A stretch of DNA of 64,000 nt from Methylotenera sp. L2L1 (GTDB lineage Bacteria > Pseudomonadota > Gammaproteobacteria > Burkholderiales > Methylophilaceae): the NCBI RefSeq assembly GCF_000744605.1, contig NZ_JQMG01000001.1, positions 2,294,001 through 2,358,000 on the forward strand, given 5' to 3'. Under the pieces are notes generated by a model. It was not told the origin of the DNA, ran no database searches, and saw only the letters and a program-made list of their open reading frames with translations. Both the position numbers and the translations under genes were made by a program. This document shows positions 46,800-57,153 of the stretch, one piece after another; the stretch's first letter is position 1, and every line of letters begins with the position of its first letter.

Positions 46800-48407
46800 A
46801 TGACTCATTCCAAAATTTTAATCCTAGACTTCGGCTCTCAAGTTACTCAACTGATTGCTCGCCGCGTACGTGAAGCACATGTGTATTGTGAAATTCACCC
46901 ATGCGATGTCTCAGATGACTTTGTACGTAATTTTGACGCCGATGGCATTATCCTTTCTGGCAGCCATGCAAGTGTATACGAAGAAGAAACAGATAAAGCG
47001 CCACAAGCCGTATTTGAACTTGGTGTGCCTGTGTTAGGCATTTGCTATGGCATGCAAACCATGGCGCAACAACTTGGCGGAAAAGTTGAAGCTGGTCATA
47101 AACGTGAGTTCGGTTATGCTCAAGTGCGTGCACGCGGTCACTCTGCGCTATTCCGCGACATTCAGGACAGCACGAATGCTGAAGGGCACGGTCTGATTGA
47201 CGTATGGATGAGTCATGGTGATAAAGTAACTGAGTTGCCATCTGGCTTTAAAGTAATTGCAAGCAACGACACTACGCCTATCGCGGCGATGGCCGATGAA
47301 GCCCGCAAATTTTACGCGGTGCAATTTCACCCAGAAGTGACGCACACTAAACAAGGCCAAGCCATGCTCAATCGCTTCGTGCTTGATATATGTGGTGCAA
47401 AACCTGACTGGATTATGGGCGACTACATTGCAGAAGCAGTTGCTAAAATCAAAGCTCAAGTGGGCGATGAGGAAGTCATTTTAGGTTTATCAGGTGGCGT
47501 AGACTCTAGCGTTGCCGCGGCACTGATTCACCGCGCAATCGGTGACCAACTCACTTGCGTATTCGTTGACCACGGCTTACTTCGATTAAACGAAGGCGAC
47601 CTAGTCATGGATATGTTTGCAGGTCGCTTACATGTCAATGTGATACGCGTAGATGCTACGAATCAATTCATGGGACATTTGGCTGGCGTCAGCGACCCAG
47701 AAGCTAAACGCAAGATTATTGGCCGTGAGTTTGTAGAGGTATTTAAAGCCGAGGCCGCCAAATTAAAAGCCGGCACAGGCGGCCACAAAGGTGCAACTTT
47801 CTTAGCACAAGGTACGATTTACCCTGATGTGATTGAATCAGGCGGTGCTAAATCTAAAAAAGCCGTCACTATTAAAAGTCATCACAATGTAGGCGGATTG
47901 CCTGAGCAATTGGGTCTAAAACTACTAGAGCCGTTACGTGATTTATTTAAAGATGAAGTACGTGAGCTTGGCGTAGCGCTTGGCTTGCCAGCCGATATGG
48001 TTTATCGCCACCCTTTCCCGGGCCCGGGCTTAGGTGTGCGTATTCTAGGTGAGATCAAAAAAGATTTTGCTGATCTATTACGCCGTGCTGATGCCATTTT
48101 TATTGAAGAGCTACGTAATACCAAAGATGAAGCAACTGGTAAAACTTGGTATGAGTTAACAAGTCAGGCATTTACTGTGTTTTTACCTGTCAAATCAGTA
48201 GGTGTGATGGGTGATGGCCGCACATATGATTACGTTGTTGCTTTACGTGCAGTAGTGACTAGCGACTTTATGACAGCACACTGGGCAGAGCTACCATATG
48301 CATTATTAGGCCGTGTTTCTAACCGTATTATCAATGAGGTTCGTGGTATTAACCGTGTTGTATATGATGTTTCTGGTAAACCACCAGCAACCATCGAGTG
48401 GGAATAA
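46800..48407 (+). CDS. guaA: GMP synthase (glutamine-hydrolysing)
   Basis: 535 aa. N-terminal class I glutaminase with catalytic Cys in [11 protein letters not shown] and [11 protein letters not shown]-pyrophosphatase domain with the PP-loop [13 protein letters not shown]; dimerisation domain ending KPPATIEWE. Converts XMP to GMP. Starts 19 bp after the inverted repeat. Confidence 0.98.
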   Translation: MTHSKILILDFGSQVTQLIARRVREAHVYCEIHPCDVSDDFVRNFDADGIILSGSHASVYEEETDKAPQAVFELGVPVLGICYGMQTMAQQLGGKVEAGHKREFGYAQVRARGHSALFRDIQDSTNAEGHGLIDVWMSHGDKVTELPSGFKVIASNDTTPIAAMADEARKFYAVQFHPEVTHTKQGQAMLNRFVLDICGAKPDWIMGDYIAEAVAKIKAQVGDEEVILGLSGGVDSSVAAALIHRAIGDQLTCVFVDHGLLRLNEGDLVMDMFAGRLHVNVIRVDATNQFMGHLAGVSDPEAKRKIIGREFVEVFKAEAAKLKAGTGGHKGATFLAQGTIYPDVIESGGAKSKKAVTIKSHHNVGGLPEQLGLKLLEPLRDLFKDEVRELGVALGLPADMVYRHPFPGPGLGVRILGEIKKDFADLLRRADAIFIEELRNTKDEATGKTWYELTSQAFTVFLPVKSVGVMGDGRTYDYVVALRAVVTSDFMTAHWAELPYALLGRVSNRIINEVRGINRVVYDVSGKPPATIEWE

Positions 48408-48422
48408 CAGGAGGCAGTCATT

Positions 48423-48929
48423 ATGAGCCGCGCATTCGTCAATGAAGAAAGGTTTGAACAAGCCAATGGAAAAGAGCTTGTTGAGCGCCCAATTAGCGAA
48501 CATCCTAATTATGTGACGCCTACTGGCGCGCTTGGGCTGCAAACCATGGAAGAATCGTTAATCGCGGAACTTAATCACTTAAAACTAACAGCTGAAGACA
48601 CTTTTGCAAAAGATAAACTAGCCGAAATTGAACGTGACTTACGTTATGTACGCGCACGTTTAGACTCTGCAATATTGGTAGACCCTAGCAAACAAAACCA
48701 TGAAACAGTGTTGTTTGGCGCAACTATTGAAGTGCAAGATGACACTGGCGCTCAACATACATTTCATATTGTAGGTGAAGATGAAGCTGATGCTAGTATC
48801 AACAAAGTGAGCTGGGTTTCACCATTAGCAAAATCATTAATTGGCCAAAAGGTTGGAGATACAGTCATTTGGCAACGCCCTGTAGGCAATATCAATTTAG
48901 AAATTCTGGACATTCACTACCCATCATGA
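48423..48929 (+). CDS. GreA/GreB-like transcription factor without an obvious acidic tip
   Basis: 168 aa. The C-terminal FKBP-like domain (about 85-166, VLFGATIEVQDDTG...VSWVSPLAKSLIGQKVGDTVIWQRP) is clear. The N-terminal coil (about 40-80) is short and lacks the GDL/REN segment whose Asp and Glu chelate the second metal in RNA polymerase; cleavage-factor activity is therefore doubtful. It may compete for the secondary channel without stimulating cleavage. Starts 15 bp after guaA; its stop overlaps the nitroreductase start (ATGA). Confidence 0.7.
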   Translation: MSRAFVNEERFEQANGKELVERPISEHPNYVTPTGALGLQTMEESLIAELNHLKLTAEDTFAKDKLAEIERDLRYVRARLDSAILVDPSKQNHETVLFGATIEVQDDTGAQHTFHIVGEDEADASINKVSWVSPLAKSLIGQKVGDTVIWQRPVGNINLEILDIHYPS

Positions 48930-49528
48930 AAGTAAGCCAAGCCATTATCGAACGACGCTCTATTAAAGCGTACGACCCACAACACAAAATGAGCGAAGAA
49001 GAGATATCTCAACTCATGTCTTTAGCAATGCTGTCGCCTACCGCATTTAATATCCAAAACTGGCGATTTGTGCTTGTCACAGACCCTAATTTACGTCACC
49101 AAATCCGTAGCGTTAGCTGGAACCAAGCACAGGTTGAAGAAGCATCACTACTTGTCGTGCTGACAGCTGATTTAAAAGCATGGGAAAAACAGCCTGAGCG
49201 TTATTGGGTAAATGCCGCCAAACCTGTGCAGGACATCTTAGTGCCAGCGATTGGCCAATATTACGATGGCAATGCACAAATACAGCGTGATGAAGCTATG
49301 CGCTCTTGTGGGATGGCAGCTACTACTATTATGCTAGCTGCTAAAGAAATGGGCTACGATACCTGCCCGATGGATGGATTTGACTTTGATGCAGTAGCAC
49401 AATTGTTAAAACTGCCTGAGGATCACATACCTGCGATGTTTGTCGTCGTTGGTAAAGCGTTAAAAGAAGCGATGCCTAGAGGCGGACAACTGCCAATGGA
49501 TGAAGTCGTTATTTACAATCAATTCTAA
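48926..49528 (+). CDS. Nitroreductase family protein
   Basis: 200 aa FMN-binding reductase: RRSIKAYDPQHKMSEEE, LSPTAFNIQNWRFVLV and MGYDTCPMDGFDFDAV. Uses NAD(P)H to reduce nitro compounds or quinones; the natural substrate is unknown. Start is the ATG overlapping the preceding stop at 48926-48929. Confidence 0.88.
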   Translation: MKVSQAIIERRSIKAYDPQHKMSEEEISQLMSLAMLSPTAFNIQNWRFVLVTDPNLRHQIRSVSWNQAQVEEASLLVVLTADLKAWEKQPERYWVNAAKPVQDILVPAIGQYYDGNAQIQRDEAMRSCGMAATTIMLAAKEMGYDTCPMDGFDFDAVAQLLKLPEDHIPAMFVVVGKALKEAMPRGGQLPMDEVVIYNQF

Positions 49529-49634
49529 GCATTGATTTAAACACATATAGCCATCTGTAATAATGTCGGCTAACGTCACAATTCATATTACACAACACTT
49601 TTTGTAATTAATTTATTTTTTAAGGTCTTACATT

Positions 49635-51230
49635 TTGTTAATTTCTAACAATATCACGATGCAATTTGGCGCAAAGCCACTATTTGAAAACATCTCCGTT
49701 AAATTTGGCGATGGTAACCGCTATGGTTTAATTGGCGCCAATGGTTGCGGCAAATCAACCTACATGAAAATTCTGGCAAAGGTTTTAGAACCTTCGTCTG
49801 GAAATATTTCACTTGATAACAACGAACGCATGGCGTTCTTGCGTCAAGATCAGTTCGCTTACGAGGACCAACGCGTACTCGACGTGGTCATGATGGGTCA
49901 TGACCAAATGTGGAAGGCAAACGTAGAAAAAAATGCAATCTACGCCAACTTAGAAGCGACTGAAGATGACTACATGCGCGCAGCTGAATTAGAAGCTGTA
50001 TTTGCTGAGTTCGATGGCTACACTGCTGAAGCACGTGCTGGCGAACTGTTACTGGGCGTTGGTATCCCTATTGAGCAGCACAACGGCCCAATGAGTGCAG
50101 TAGCGCCAGGTTGGAAACTACGCGTATTGTTAGTACAAGCATTGTTTGCTAACCCAGATATCCTACTGCTCGATGAGCCAACCAACAACTTGGATATTAA
50201 TACCATCCGTTGGTTAGAAGATGTGCTTAATAACCGTAGCTGTACCATGATTATTATTTCGCATGATCGCCACTTCTTAAACCAAGTGTGTACACATACT
50301 TGCGACATGGACTACGGAAAAATTGCTGTGTATCCAGGTAACTATGACGACTACATGGAAGCCAGCACTGCGGCACGCGCACAACAAGCCAAAGATAACG
50401 CAAAAGCTAAACAGCAAATTGCCGATTTACAAGATTTCGTTCGCCGCTTTTCTGCAAATGCCTCTAAAGCTAAGCAAGCAACCAGCCGTGCCAAACAGAT
50501 TGATAAAATCAAGATTGAAGAATTTAAACCATCTTCGCGCCAATATCCATTTATCCGCTTTGAATATGATGAGCGTGAAAAGCTACATCGCAATGCCGTT
50601 GAGTTGAAGAAACTGAGCCACGGCTTTGACCGTCAGTTATTCAATGATGTAGACATGATGTTTGAAGCAGGCGAAAAAGTGGCCATTATTGGTGAAAACG
50701 GTATTGGTAAAACCACATTTTTACGTTGTCTAGCTGGTGATTTAGAACCCAAACATGGCGAAGTAAAATGGGCCGAGAAAGCAAAAATCGGCTATTTTGC
50801 ACAAGACCATGAATACGAGTTTGAAGATGGTGATGAACTGTTTGAATGGATGAGCAAGTTTACCCAGCAAGGCGATGATGACCAAACCGTGCGCAGTATG
50901 CTCGGCCGCCTACTGTTCTCTGGCGACGACATAAAGAAATCAGTCAAAGTACTTTCTGGTGGTGAAAAAGGCCGTATGTTGTATGGCAAACTCATGCTTG
51001 CAAAAACAAATGTATTGCTCATGGATGAACCGACCAACCATATGGACATGGAATCTATCGAGGCGCTAAATACCGCGCTTGATAAATACAAAGGCACCCT
51101 ATTCTTTGTAAGCCATGACCGTGAATTTGTAAGTTCGATTGCCACGCGCATCATCGAAATTAAAGCAAATGGCATTGTAGACTTTACTGGCAACTATGAA
51201 GACTACTTATTAAGCCAAGGTGTTGAATAA
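49635..51230 (+). CDS. ybiT: ABC-F family ATPase YbiT
   Basis: 531 aa with two ATP-binding domains joined by the arm/linker of ABC-F proteins. Domain 1: [12 protein letters not shown]alker A, the unusual [11 protein letters not shown] in place of the LSGG signature (also so in YbiT), [11 protein letters not shown]alker B. Domain 2: [33 protein letters not shown] proteins work on ribosomal E-site rather than transport. The start is TTG at 49635 after AAGG. Confidence 0.9.
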   Translation: MLISNNITMQFGAKPLFENISVKFGDGNRYGLIGANGCGKSTYMKILAKVLEPSSGNISLDNNERMAFLRQDQFAYEDQRVLDVVMMGHDQMWKANVEKNAIYANLEATEDDYMRAAELEAVFAEFDGYTAEARAGELLLGVGIPIEQHNGPMSAVAPGWKLRVLLVQALFANPDILLLDEPTNNLDINTIRWLEDVLNNRSCTMIIISHDRHFLNQVCTHTCDMDYGKIAVYPGNYDDYMEASTAARAQQAKDNAKAKQQIADLQDFVRRFSANASKAKQATSRAKQIDKIKIEEFKPSSRQYPFIRFEYDEREKLHRNAVELKKLSHGFDRQLFNDVDMMFEAGEKVAIIGENGIGKTTFLRCLAGDLEPKHGEVKWAEKAKIGYFAQDHEYEFEDGDELFEWMSKFTQQGDDDQTVRSMLGRLLFSGDDIKKSVKVLSGGEKGRMLYGKLMLAKTNVLLMDEPTNHMDMESIEALNTALDKYKGTLFFVSHDREFVSSIATRIIEIKANGIVDFTGNYEDYLLSQGVE

Positions 51231-51275
51231 GCACTTAGCTCAAGCAAGCATCGCACAATGGCCGGCTCAGTTTAA

Positions 51276-53144
51276 TTGTTAAACTCATCTGTTCGTCATA
51301 TAACTGCGCACGCCTGCTTACAGGATGTGTTTGGTTACACAACCTTTCGTGGTGAGCAACAAGAAATTGTTGAACACATGGTCGAGGGTGGCGATGCGCT
51401 TGTTCTGATGTCGACAGGTGGTGGCAAATCATTGTGCTATCAACTGCCGGCATTATTACGCAAAGGCGTGGGGGTTGTAGTATCACCACTCATTGCCCTG
51501 ATGCAAGACCAAGTCGATGCACTTCAGCAACTTGGTGTAAAAGCTGCATTTTTAAACTCTAGTCTCAATGCAGAGCAATTTAGTGTCATCACTGCAGCGC
51601 TACTACGTGGTGAACTGCAAGTGTTGTACGTTGCGCCTGAACGTTTACTCATGCCAAACTTCCTTACGCTACTAGAGCAAATTGAGGACAGTATCGGCAT
51701 TGCGCTATTTGCCATTGATGAAGCACATTGCGTTTCTCAATGGGGTCATGATTTTAGGCCAGAATATCGCAAACTTACGGTGCTGCATGAGCGCTTCCCG
51801 CGCGTACCTAGAATCGCACTCACGGCGACTGCTGATGCCCCCACCAGAGCAGAAATCATAGAACGACTGACACTGGAAAAAGCGCGTCAGTTTATCTCCA
51901 GTTTCGATCGCCCTAATATTAAATATCGGGTGCTACCTAAAGCAAATGCACGCCAGCAACTAGAGGCATTTATTGAATCTGAACACCCTAATGATGCTGG
52001 CATTATTTACTGCTTATCACGCCGCAAAGTAGAAGATACAGCCGAGTGGCTAAAGTCAAAAGGATGGGATGCTTTACCCTACCATGCAGGGCTTGATGCA
52101 ACAATACGTAACACCCACCAAAGACGATTTTTACGCGAAGAAGGTGTAATTATGGTCGCCACGGTTGCATTTGGCATGGGCATTGATAAGCCTAACGTAC
52201 GCTTCGTTGCACATCTGGATTTACCAAAAAGCATGGAAGGCTACTACCAAGAAACTGGTCGTGCAGGCCGAGATGGCTTACCAGCCAACGCTTGGATGAC
52301 CTATGGTCTGGGTGACGTAGTCAACATGAAACAAATGCTGGAAAACAGCGATGCCTCTCCTGAACGTCAACATGTAGAACGCCAGAAATTGGATGCACTA
52401 CTCGGTTTCTGCGAATCAACTGCATGCAGACACCAAACCATATTGCACTATTTTGGAGAACAACACCCAGGCGACTGTGGGCAATGTGATAATTGCCTGA
52501 CACCTACAGACAATTGGGATGGAACCCAAGCGTCACAAATGGCACTGTCATGTGTATATCGTACAGGTCAAAGATTCGGCGTAGTACATCTGATTGACGT
52601 ACTACTTGGGAAACTAACACCTAAAGTTGAACAATTTAACCATCAAGAACTAAGTACGTTTGGTATTGGAAAGACTTTATCACAAGCACAATGGAGTAGC
52701 GTCTTTAGGCAACTAGTTGCAAATGGATACTTAGAGACTGACATGGATGCGTTTGGTGGACTACGTCTCAGTGAAACCGCTCGCCCTATTTTACGTGGTG
52801 AAGTAAGCGTATGGCTACGCCAAGACCATGAAGTTACCAAACGTGTGAGCAAGGTTGAGCGTGGTGCACAGGTTAAAGAAGCCTATGCTGGTGTTGCAGA
52901 TGATCCATTGTGGCAAGCACTAAAGGCTAAACGCACTGAACTTGCAAAAGAACAAGGTGTACCACCCTACCTGATTTTCCATGACAGCACACTGCTTGAA
53001 ATTCTTAACCATCACCCAAGCAGCCTCACTGAAATGGGTAAGATTAGCGGCGTAGGCCAAGCAAAACTGACACGATACGGCGACGCATTTTTGCAAGTGT
53101 TAGAAGAGCAAGCAAGCGGCGTTGATTACTCATCGTACCAATAA
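51276..53144 (+). CDS. recQ: ATP-dependent DNA helicase RecQ
   Basis: 622 aa. Superfamily-2 helicase: Walker [28 protein letters not shown], RecQ-C zinc domain with the cysteine series CESTACRH...DCGQCDNC (about 375-410), winged helix, and HRDC domain at the end (about 540-610). Start is TTG (51276). Acts in RecF-pathway recombination and replication restart. Confidence 0.96.
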   Translation: MLNSSVRHITAHACLQDVFGYTTFRGEQQEIVEHMVEGGDALVLMSTGGGKSLCYQLPALLRKGVGVVVSPLIALMQDQVDALQQLGVKAAFLNSSLNAEQFSVITAALLRGELQVLYVAPERLLMPNFLTLLEQIEDSIGIALFAIDEAHCVSQWGHDFRPEYRKLTVLHERFPRVPRIALTATADAPTRAEIIERLTLEKARQFISSFDRPNIKYRVLPKANARQQLEAFIESEHPNDAGIIYCLSRRKVEDTAEWLKSKGWDALPYHAGLDATIRNTHQRRFLREEGVIMVATVAFGMGIDKPNVRFVAHLDLPKSMEGYYQETGRAGRDGLPANAWMTYGLGDVVNMKQMLENSDASPERQHVERQKLDALLGFCESTACRHQTILHYFGEQHPGDCGQCDNCLTPTDNWDGTQASQMALSCVYRTGQRFGVVHLIDVLLGKLTPKVEQFNHQELSTFGIGKTLSQAQWSSVFRQLVANGYLETDMDAFGGLRLSETARPILRGEVSVWLRQDHEVTKRVSKVERGAQVKEAYAGVADDPLWQALKAKRTELAKEQGVPPYLIFHDSTLLEILNHHPSSLTEMGKISGVGQAKLTRYGDAFLQVLEEQASGVDYSSYQ

Positions 53145-53436
53145 ACCTAGCACCTACCAGAACCAGTTGATGCTTGGCAAGCCTAACAACACCTCTCATC
53201 GACCATCACACTAGCACCGAAAAACAGCTGCAGTCACGCACTAGATACTTCGATTATCAACATGCATAGGCGCACAGGCACGACTACTCAAAAAAAACCA
53301 TTTCAGACCAAGCCTGTAAATAGCTAAATACTAGCCAACTATGAACTATTTAAGGGAAAGGCCGCGAGGCTAGAAAATGCCTGATGTTAGAGAGTGTAAG
53401 CAGCAAGACTGCCTAATTTGAAGCGATATGAAACTG
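53145..53436. other. 292-bp gap between recQ and flgN
   Basis: Downstream of both convergent genes. Contains no recognisable RNA gene, no ORF I would defend and no clear terminator stem. Confidence 0.4.
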
Positions 53437-53910
53437 CTAAACAATCAAACCAGAACGGGAAGGTCCTTTTGACTTAGCTTGGCCATCTGGGCCATACACT
53501 GAGTTTGCATCATTATTACCCTGCAAGTGATTCAGTAGCTCTTGGTTACGATTAAAATGCTTACTAATTAAAGTGCCATTTAATCGATTAAGCTCTTTTG
53601 CTTGTGCAAGAGATTTTTGGAAATTAACCCAAGCGGTCGTGATATCTTTTTTTGCCTGCTTTTCAACCCAATCACTCATGCCAGACTCATTGGATGTAAA
53701 ACCGTGCGCTTGTAATAACTGATAGCGTGCTTTCGCTGCGAGATTCAAGCGCTGCAGCAACAATGACTTTTCTTCCAGAATTGCTTCTATTGCATCAACA
53801 TCCGCTTTTACCAAATGCGCTTGTTCACGCTCGAGCAACGCAATCAACTCTGCTACTAATAAAGCATCTTGTGCAAAAGTGACAGGTTGATTGGAAGATG
53901 TGTTAGCCAT
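53437..53910 (-). CDS. flgN: FlgN flagellar export chaperone
   Basis: 157 aa, almost entirely helical. FlgN chaperones the hook-associated proteins FlgK and FlgL to the flagellar export gate; the N-terminal LVAELIALLEREQAHLVKADVDAIEAILEEKSLLLQRLN is the family core. Low sequence conservation, so position after flgM is the main support. Confidence 0.85.
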   Translation of the reverse strand: MANTSSNQPVTFAQDALLVAELIALLEREQAHLVKADVDAIEAILEEKSLLLQRLNLAAKARYQLLQAHGFTSNESGMSDWVEKQAKKDITTAWVNFQKSLAQAKELNRLNGTLISKHFNRNQELLNHLQGNNDANSVYGPDGQAKSKGPSRSGLIV

Positions 53911-53918
53911 GATGATAA

Positions 53919-54257
53919 TTAAGCAAAACGACTTGTTAGTAAATCTTTCACGGTTTCAATTAAACCATCAGCAACTTTTTCTGAGCTGACAGAAAACTGA
54001 CCACCAGCGATAGCTGATTTAATGGCTTCAACCTTCTCAGCATCATAAACATTACTTGCTTTTACTTTGGTTTCTAAAGTTTGTAACTTAGCTGATAGTG
54101 GTGACAAAGTCACATTACCAGAAGATTTCTCACCTGATTGAGATTTCCCTGCTTTTTGCTTAACCTCAGCCTCAATCTTAGCCGCATTCGCTTTTTCGAC
54201 ACTTGCTTTATCAAGACCCAAGCCAGCGGTGTTTTTAATTGTCTCATTGATTTTCAT
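53919..54257 (-). CDS. flgM: Anti-sigma-28 factor FlgM
   Basis: 112 aa. The C-terminal half (about 60-110, TLETKVKASNVYDAEKVEAIKSAIAGGQFSVSSEKVADGLI) is the FliA-binding region. It keeps FliA inactive until the hook is complete, then is exported. Followed after 8 bp by flgN, and preceded by a sigma-28 promoter at 54315-54341. Confidence 0.93.
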   Translation of the reverse strand: MKINETIKNTAGLGLDKASVEKANAAKIEAEVKQKAGKSQSGEKSSGNVTLSPLSAKLQTLETKVKASNVYDAEKVEAIKSAIAGGQFSVSSEKVADGLIETVKDLLTSRFA

Positions 54258-54314
54258 GGCATTTCATCCTTTTTGCTTAACCTGCTTATACGTATACACG
54301 CATCCTTAATGCAG

Positions 54315-54341
54315 ATATCGGCATAGTTTAAGCGAACTTTA
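54315..54341 (-). promoter_or_regulatory. Sigma-28 (FliA) promoter of flgMN
   Basis: Minus strand: TAAAGTTC (54341-54334), 11-nt spacer, GCCGATAT (54322-54315), against the consensus TAAAGTTT-N11-GCCGATAA. This lets FliA raise the level of its own inhibitor, the known feedback loop. Confidence 0.88.
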
Positions 54342-54415
54342 GCTTTTTTTCTAAAAATAAACAATGTTTATCAATAATTTAAACTAACTATGTCGCTATC
54401 ACTAAACATTAGCAG

Positions 54416-55213
54416 CTAAAAAACAACTTCCACTTGACCACCTTGGCGCGCAATGCCGCTCACCACCTGGCCATTAGCCACTTTAACTTGCACAACTTGC
54501 CCTTCATTCGCCTTGGTCATGGCTTTACCTTCAGCAGAGACACGGAAGCCTTTACCAGCTGAAGTAATCATCACAGTCTGCCCTTGTTGCACAACAGGTG
54601 AAACCTTTAACATTTCTTGCCTAAGCACAGTACCGGCATTCATCGAAATATTCACAATGCGTCCAAGTGCTTGTGCCATATCAGTGAAAATTCCAGCTGG
54701 CAACTGCGTCAAATCACCGGTTTGAAACAACAAGTCCTCATGCGTCACAACCCTACCCTGCGCTAATGGTGCAGCAGCAACCAAATACTGCGCAACCACG
54801 CTAACAGTGGCTTGCACATAAATTGTCCAGGCACTAGGTGTGTTACAGCGTACACCAACACTAGTTTTACCCCATGCACGGCTGCCTGAAGGTAAAAACA
54901 CCTGCAAATCTTGGCACTGCACCAACTTTAAATTCGGATCAATAGCCCCTGCCTGCACAGCTACCTTACCAGGATAGCCTACTGTTTGCGTTTGCAGAAA
55001 CTCCGCTACTTTCACTTTAACTAATGACAAATCTTGTTTAGGATATTGCTTATTTAAGCTAGCTTGATTGGTTGCAGCATTTGAAGCATAGCTACTGCCA
55101 AGCATTAAAGTAGCCATTAACACCATAAAGCTCAGCCGACCACTCTCCATACATGATTTCAATCTTATATTTACAAGCAATTTCAATGGTAAATGATACA
55201 TAAAACAGGACAT
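54416..55213 (-). CDS. flgA: FlgA, flagellar P-ring assembly chaperone
   Basis: 265 aa from the ATG at 55213, which has GGAA six bases upstream; several later in-frame ATGs make the start uncertain. Signal segment about residues 29-47 (LSFMVLMATLMLGSSYASNA), then a SAF domain (about 140-200, RVVTHEDLLFQTGDLTQLP). It assists FlgI P-ring assembly in the periplasm. Divergent from flgB. Confidence 0.88.
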   Translation of the reverse strand: MSCFMYHLPLKLLVNIRLKSCMESGRLSFMVLMATLMLGSSYASNAATNQASLNKQYPKQDLSLVKVKVAEFLQTQTVGYPGKVAVQAGAIDPNLKLVQCQDLQVFLPSGSRAWGKTSVGVRCNTPSAWTIYVQATVSVVAQYLVAAAPLAQGRVVTHEDLLFQTGDLTQLPAGIFTDMAQALGRIVNISMNAGTVLRQEMLKVSPVVQQGQTVMITSAGKGFRVSAEGKAMTKANEGQVVQVKVANGQVVSGIARQGGQVEVVF

Positions 55214-55356
55214 GTCGAATTCCAATGCAGTCTACAAAGATTCAACGTGCATTCTACGGACACAGTTGTCTAGCAAAACTAAGAAAAGGGCAATAAATAC
55301 CCCTCTTCTTATTCAATCAAAGATTGCGCCAAGCATTAGAATTACTTACAAGTGTG

Positions 55357-55383
55357 ATATCGGCAATAAAAAGTTTTACTTAA
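55357..55383 (-). promoter_or_regulatory. Possible sigma-28 promoter of flgA
   Basis: Minus strand: TTAAGTAA (55383-55376), 11-nt spacer, GCCGATAT (55364-55357). The -10 is identical to that of flgM; the -35 matches the consensus at five of eight positions, so it is weaker evidence. Confidence 0.5.
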
Positions 55384-55461
55384 TGGTTTAAGTTTAAATT
55401 ACTTAGTGTGATTTTTTAAGAAAACCCTGAAAACTTAAGCAGTTAGCAAAAGGAAATAAAC

Positions 55462-55869
55462 ATGATTAATAAATTAGATGCAGCGTTAAGTTTTCACCAA
55501 AACGCACTAAGAGTACGTGGTCAACGTCAAGAACTTATTGCCGCAAACATTGCCAATGCAGATACACCTCACTATAAAGCGCGTGATTTAGATTTCAATG
55601 CTGCGATGAAGAGTGCAATGGCAGGTGCATCTAATAAAGAAGCTTTTAATACCAGCAAAACTTCAGCCAAGCACCTAGATGGTAAACCTTCTAGCATTGG
55701 TGGCGACGCACTTTTTAGACCTGTCATTCAAGGCAGTGTAGATGGTAACACCGTGGATATGGATGTAGAGCGCAATCAATTTGCAGACAACGCAATCCGC
55801 TACGAGGCTAGCATCATCATGATTAACGGACAGCTCAAAAAAATGCTGTCAGCAATTCAGGGGCAGTAA
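55462..55869 (+). CDS. flgB: Flagellar basal-body rod protein FlgB
   Basis: 135 aa proximal rod protein exported by the flagellar type III system. Seen: the N-terminal rod motif RQELIAANIANADTPHYKARD. AAAGGAA lies just before the ATG. First gene of flgBCDEFGHIJK. Confidence 0.95.
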   Translation: MINKLDAALSFHQNALRVRGQRQELIAANIANADTPHYKARDLDFNAAMKSAMAGASNKEAFNTSKTSAKHLDGKPSSIGGDALFRPVIQGSVDGNTVDMDVERNQFADNAIRYEASIIMINGQLKKMLSAIQGQ

Positions 55870-55949
55870 ATTAGCGCCAGTGTTTATAGTGTAAGTGTTT
55901 AGCAGTGCTGTAGTTGTGTAATTAGCAGGGAAATTTCAAGGAGAAGTCG

Positions 55950-56357
55950 ATGTCATTATTTAACGTGTTTAATATTTCTGGTTCAGCAATGAGCGCACAA
56001 GCTCAACGTTTAAACACCGTCGCCAGCAATCTTGCAAACGCAGATAGTGCAACTAGCGCTAACGGCACTCCTTACAAATCAAAACAAGTAGTTTTTAGTG
56101 CAACGCCTTCCAAATCCGCTGATGCAAGCGGTGTAAAGGTGACTAAGGTAGTTGAAGACAACTCACCACCAAGAATGCTGTACGACCCAAAACACCCACT
56201 AGCCAACGACAAAGGTTATGTCAGCATGCCAAACGTGAACGTGACAGAGGAAATGGTGAACATGATTTCTGCTTCTCGTGCTTACCAAAACAATGTGGAA
56301 ACCATGAATGCAGCAAAAACAATGTTGATGAAAACACTGTCTATAGGTCAGTCTTAG
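55950..56357 (+). CDS. flgC: Flagellar basal-body rod protein FlgC
   Basis: 135 aa proximal rod protein. Seen: LNTVASNLANADSATSANG and the C-terminal MVNMISASRAYQNNVETMNAAK, both of the rod/hook family. AAGGAG precedes the ATG. 80 bp from flgB. Confidence 0.95.
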   Translation: MSLFNVFNISGSAMSAQAQRLNTVASNLANADSATSANGTPYKSKQVVFSATPSKSADASGVKVTKVVEDNSPPRMLYDPKHPLANDKGYVSMPNVNVTEEMVNMISASRAYQNNVETMNAAKTMLMKTLSIGQS

Positions 56358-56419
56358 TTGTTTAAGCACCTACCAAAACTGATACCCACTTAAGCGTACA
56401 AAATACAAGGAGCCTCTAA

Positions 56420-57094
56420 ATGACTACTGTCAATACAGCCAATACACCTTCACAAGCGCTATTAGACGCTGTGAACAACAGACAAAGCAGCACTGCAACG
56501 TCAGTTGACGATGCTCAAAATAGATTCATGACACTGCTCGTGACGCAAATGAGAAATCAAGATCCGCTTAACCCTATGGATAACGCGCAAGTAACGAGCC
56601 AGATGGCACAACTTTCAACGGTGACTGGTATCGATAAGTTAAACAGTACATTAGAAACGTTAATTAACAATGTACAAATGGGACAGTCTTATCAAGCATC
56701 AAACCTGATAGGTCGTAGCGTCCTCACCCCTGGCGACACCATTCAAACTGCTGGTGAAGGTGGTTATTTTGGCATTGAATTACCAATTGGCGCAGATAAA
56801 GTGACGGTAAATATCAAAGATGGTTCTGGTGTCACCATTAGAACCATCGAGCTTGGCAAACAAGATGCTGGTACTACCCCACTCACTTGGGATGGCTTTA
56901 AAGATGATGGCGTTGCCGCTGCTGCTGGTAATTATAAATTTGAGGTAAATGCAACGATAGGCGGCAACGTAGCCGAGTCTACCAACCTCAGCTTTGCAAA
57001 AGTATTGAGCATTTCCAACTACCCAACAGGCGTTAAACTGAACTTGAGTAATTTAATGACCGTTGATACGACCGCAGTAAAAGAAATATTTTAA
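56420..57094 (+). CDS. flgD: Flagellar hook-capping protein FlgD
   Basis: 224 aa. N-terminal conserved FMTLLVTQMRNQDPLNPMDNAQ (residues 35-57), then a FlgD Tudor/fibronectin-like region (about 90-215). It caps the growing hook and is removed at hook completion. Confidence 0.95.
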   Translation: MTTVNTANTPSQALLDAVNNRQSSTATSVDDAQNRFMTLLVTQMRNQDPLNPMDNAQVTSQMAQLSTVTGIDKLNSTLETLINNVQMGQSYQASNLIGRSVLTPGDTIQTAGEGGYFGIELPIGADKVTVNIKDGSGVTIRTIELGKQDAGTTPLTWDGFKDDGVAAAAGNYKFEVNATIGGNVAESTNLSFAKVLSISNYPTGVKLNLSNLMTVDTTAVKEIF

Positions 57095-57153
57095 CAACGC
57101 ATCGCAAATTTAGACGTTAGCAAATTAATTAATATAGCTCCAAGGAGAATGGC

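Noticed and set aside
55226-55461. Sigma-54 promoter upstream of flgB
   Set aside because: I looked for the TGGC(A/C)-N-TTGC pattern in the divergent flgA-flgB gap and found none; the flgB promoter remains unassigned.
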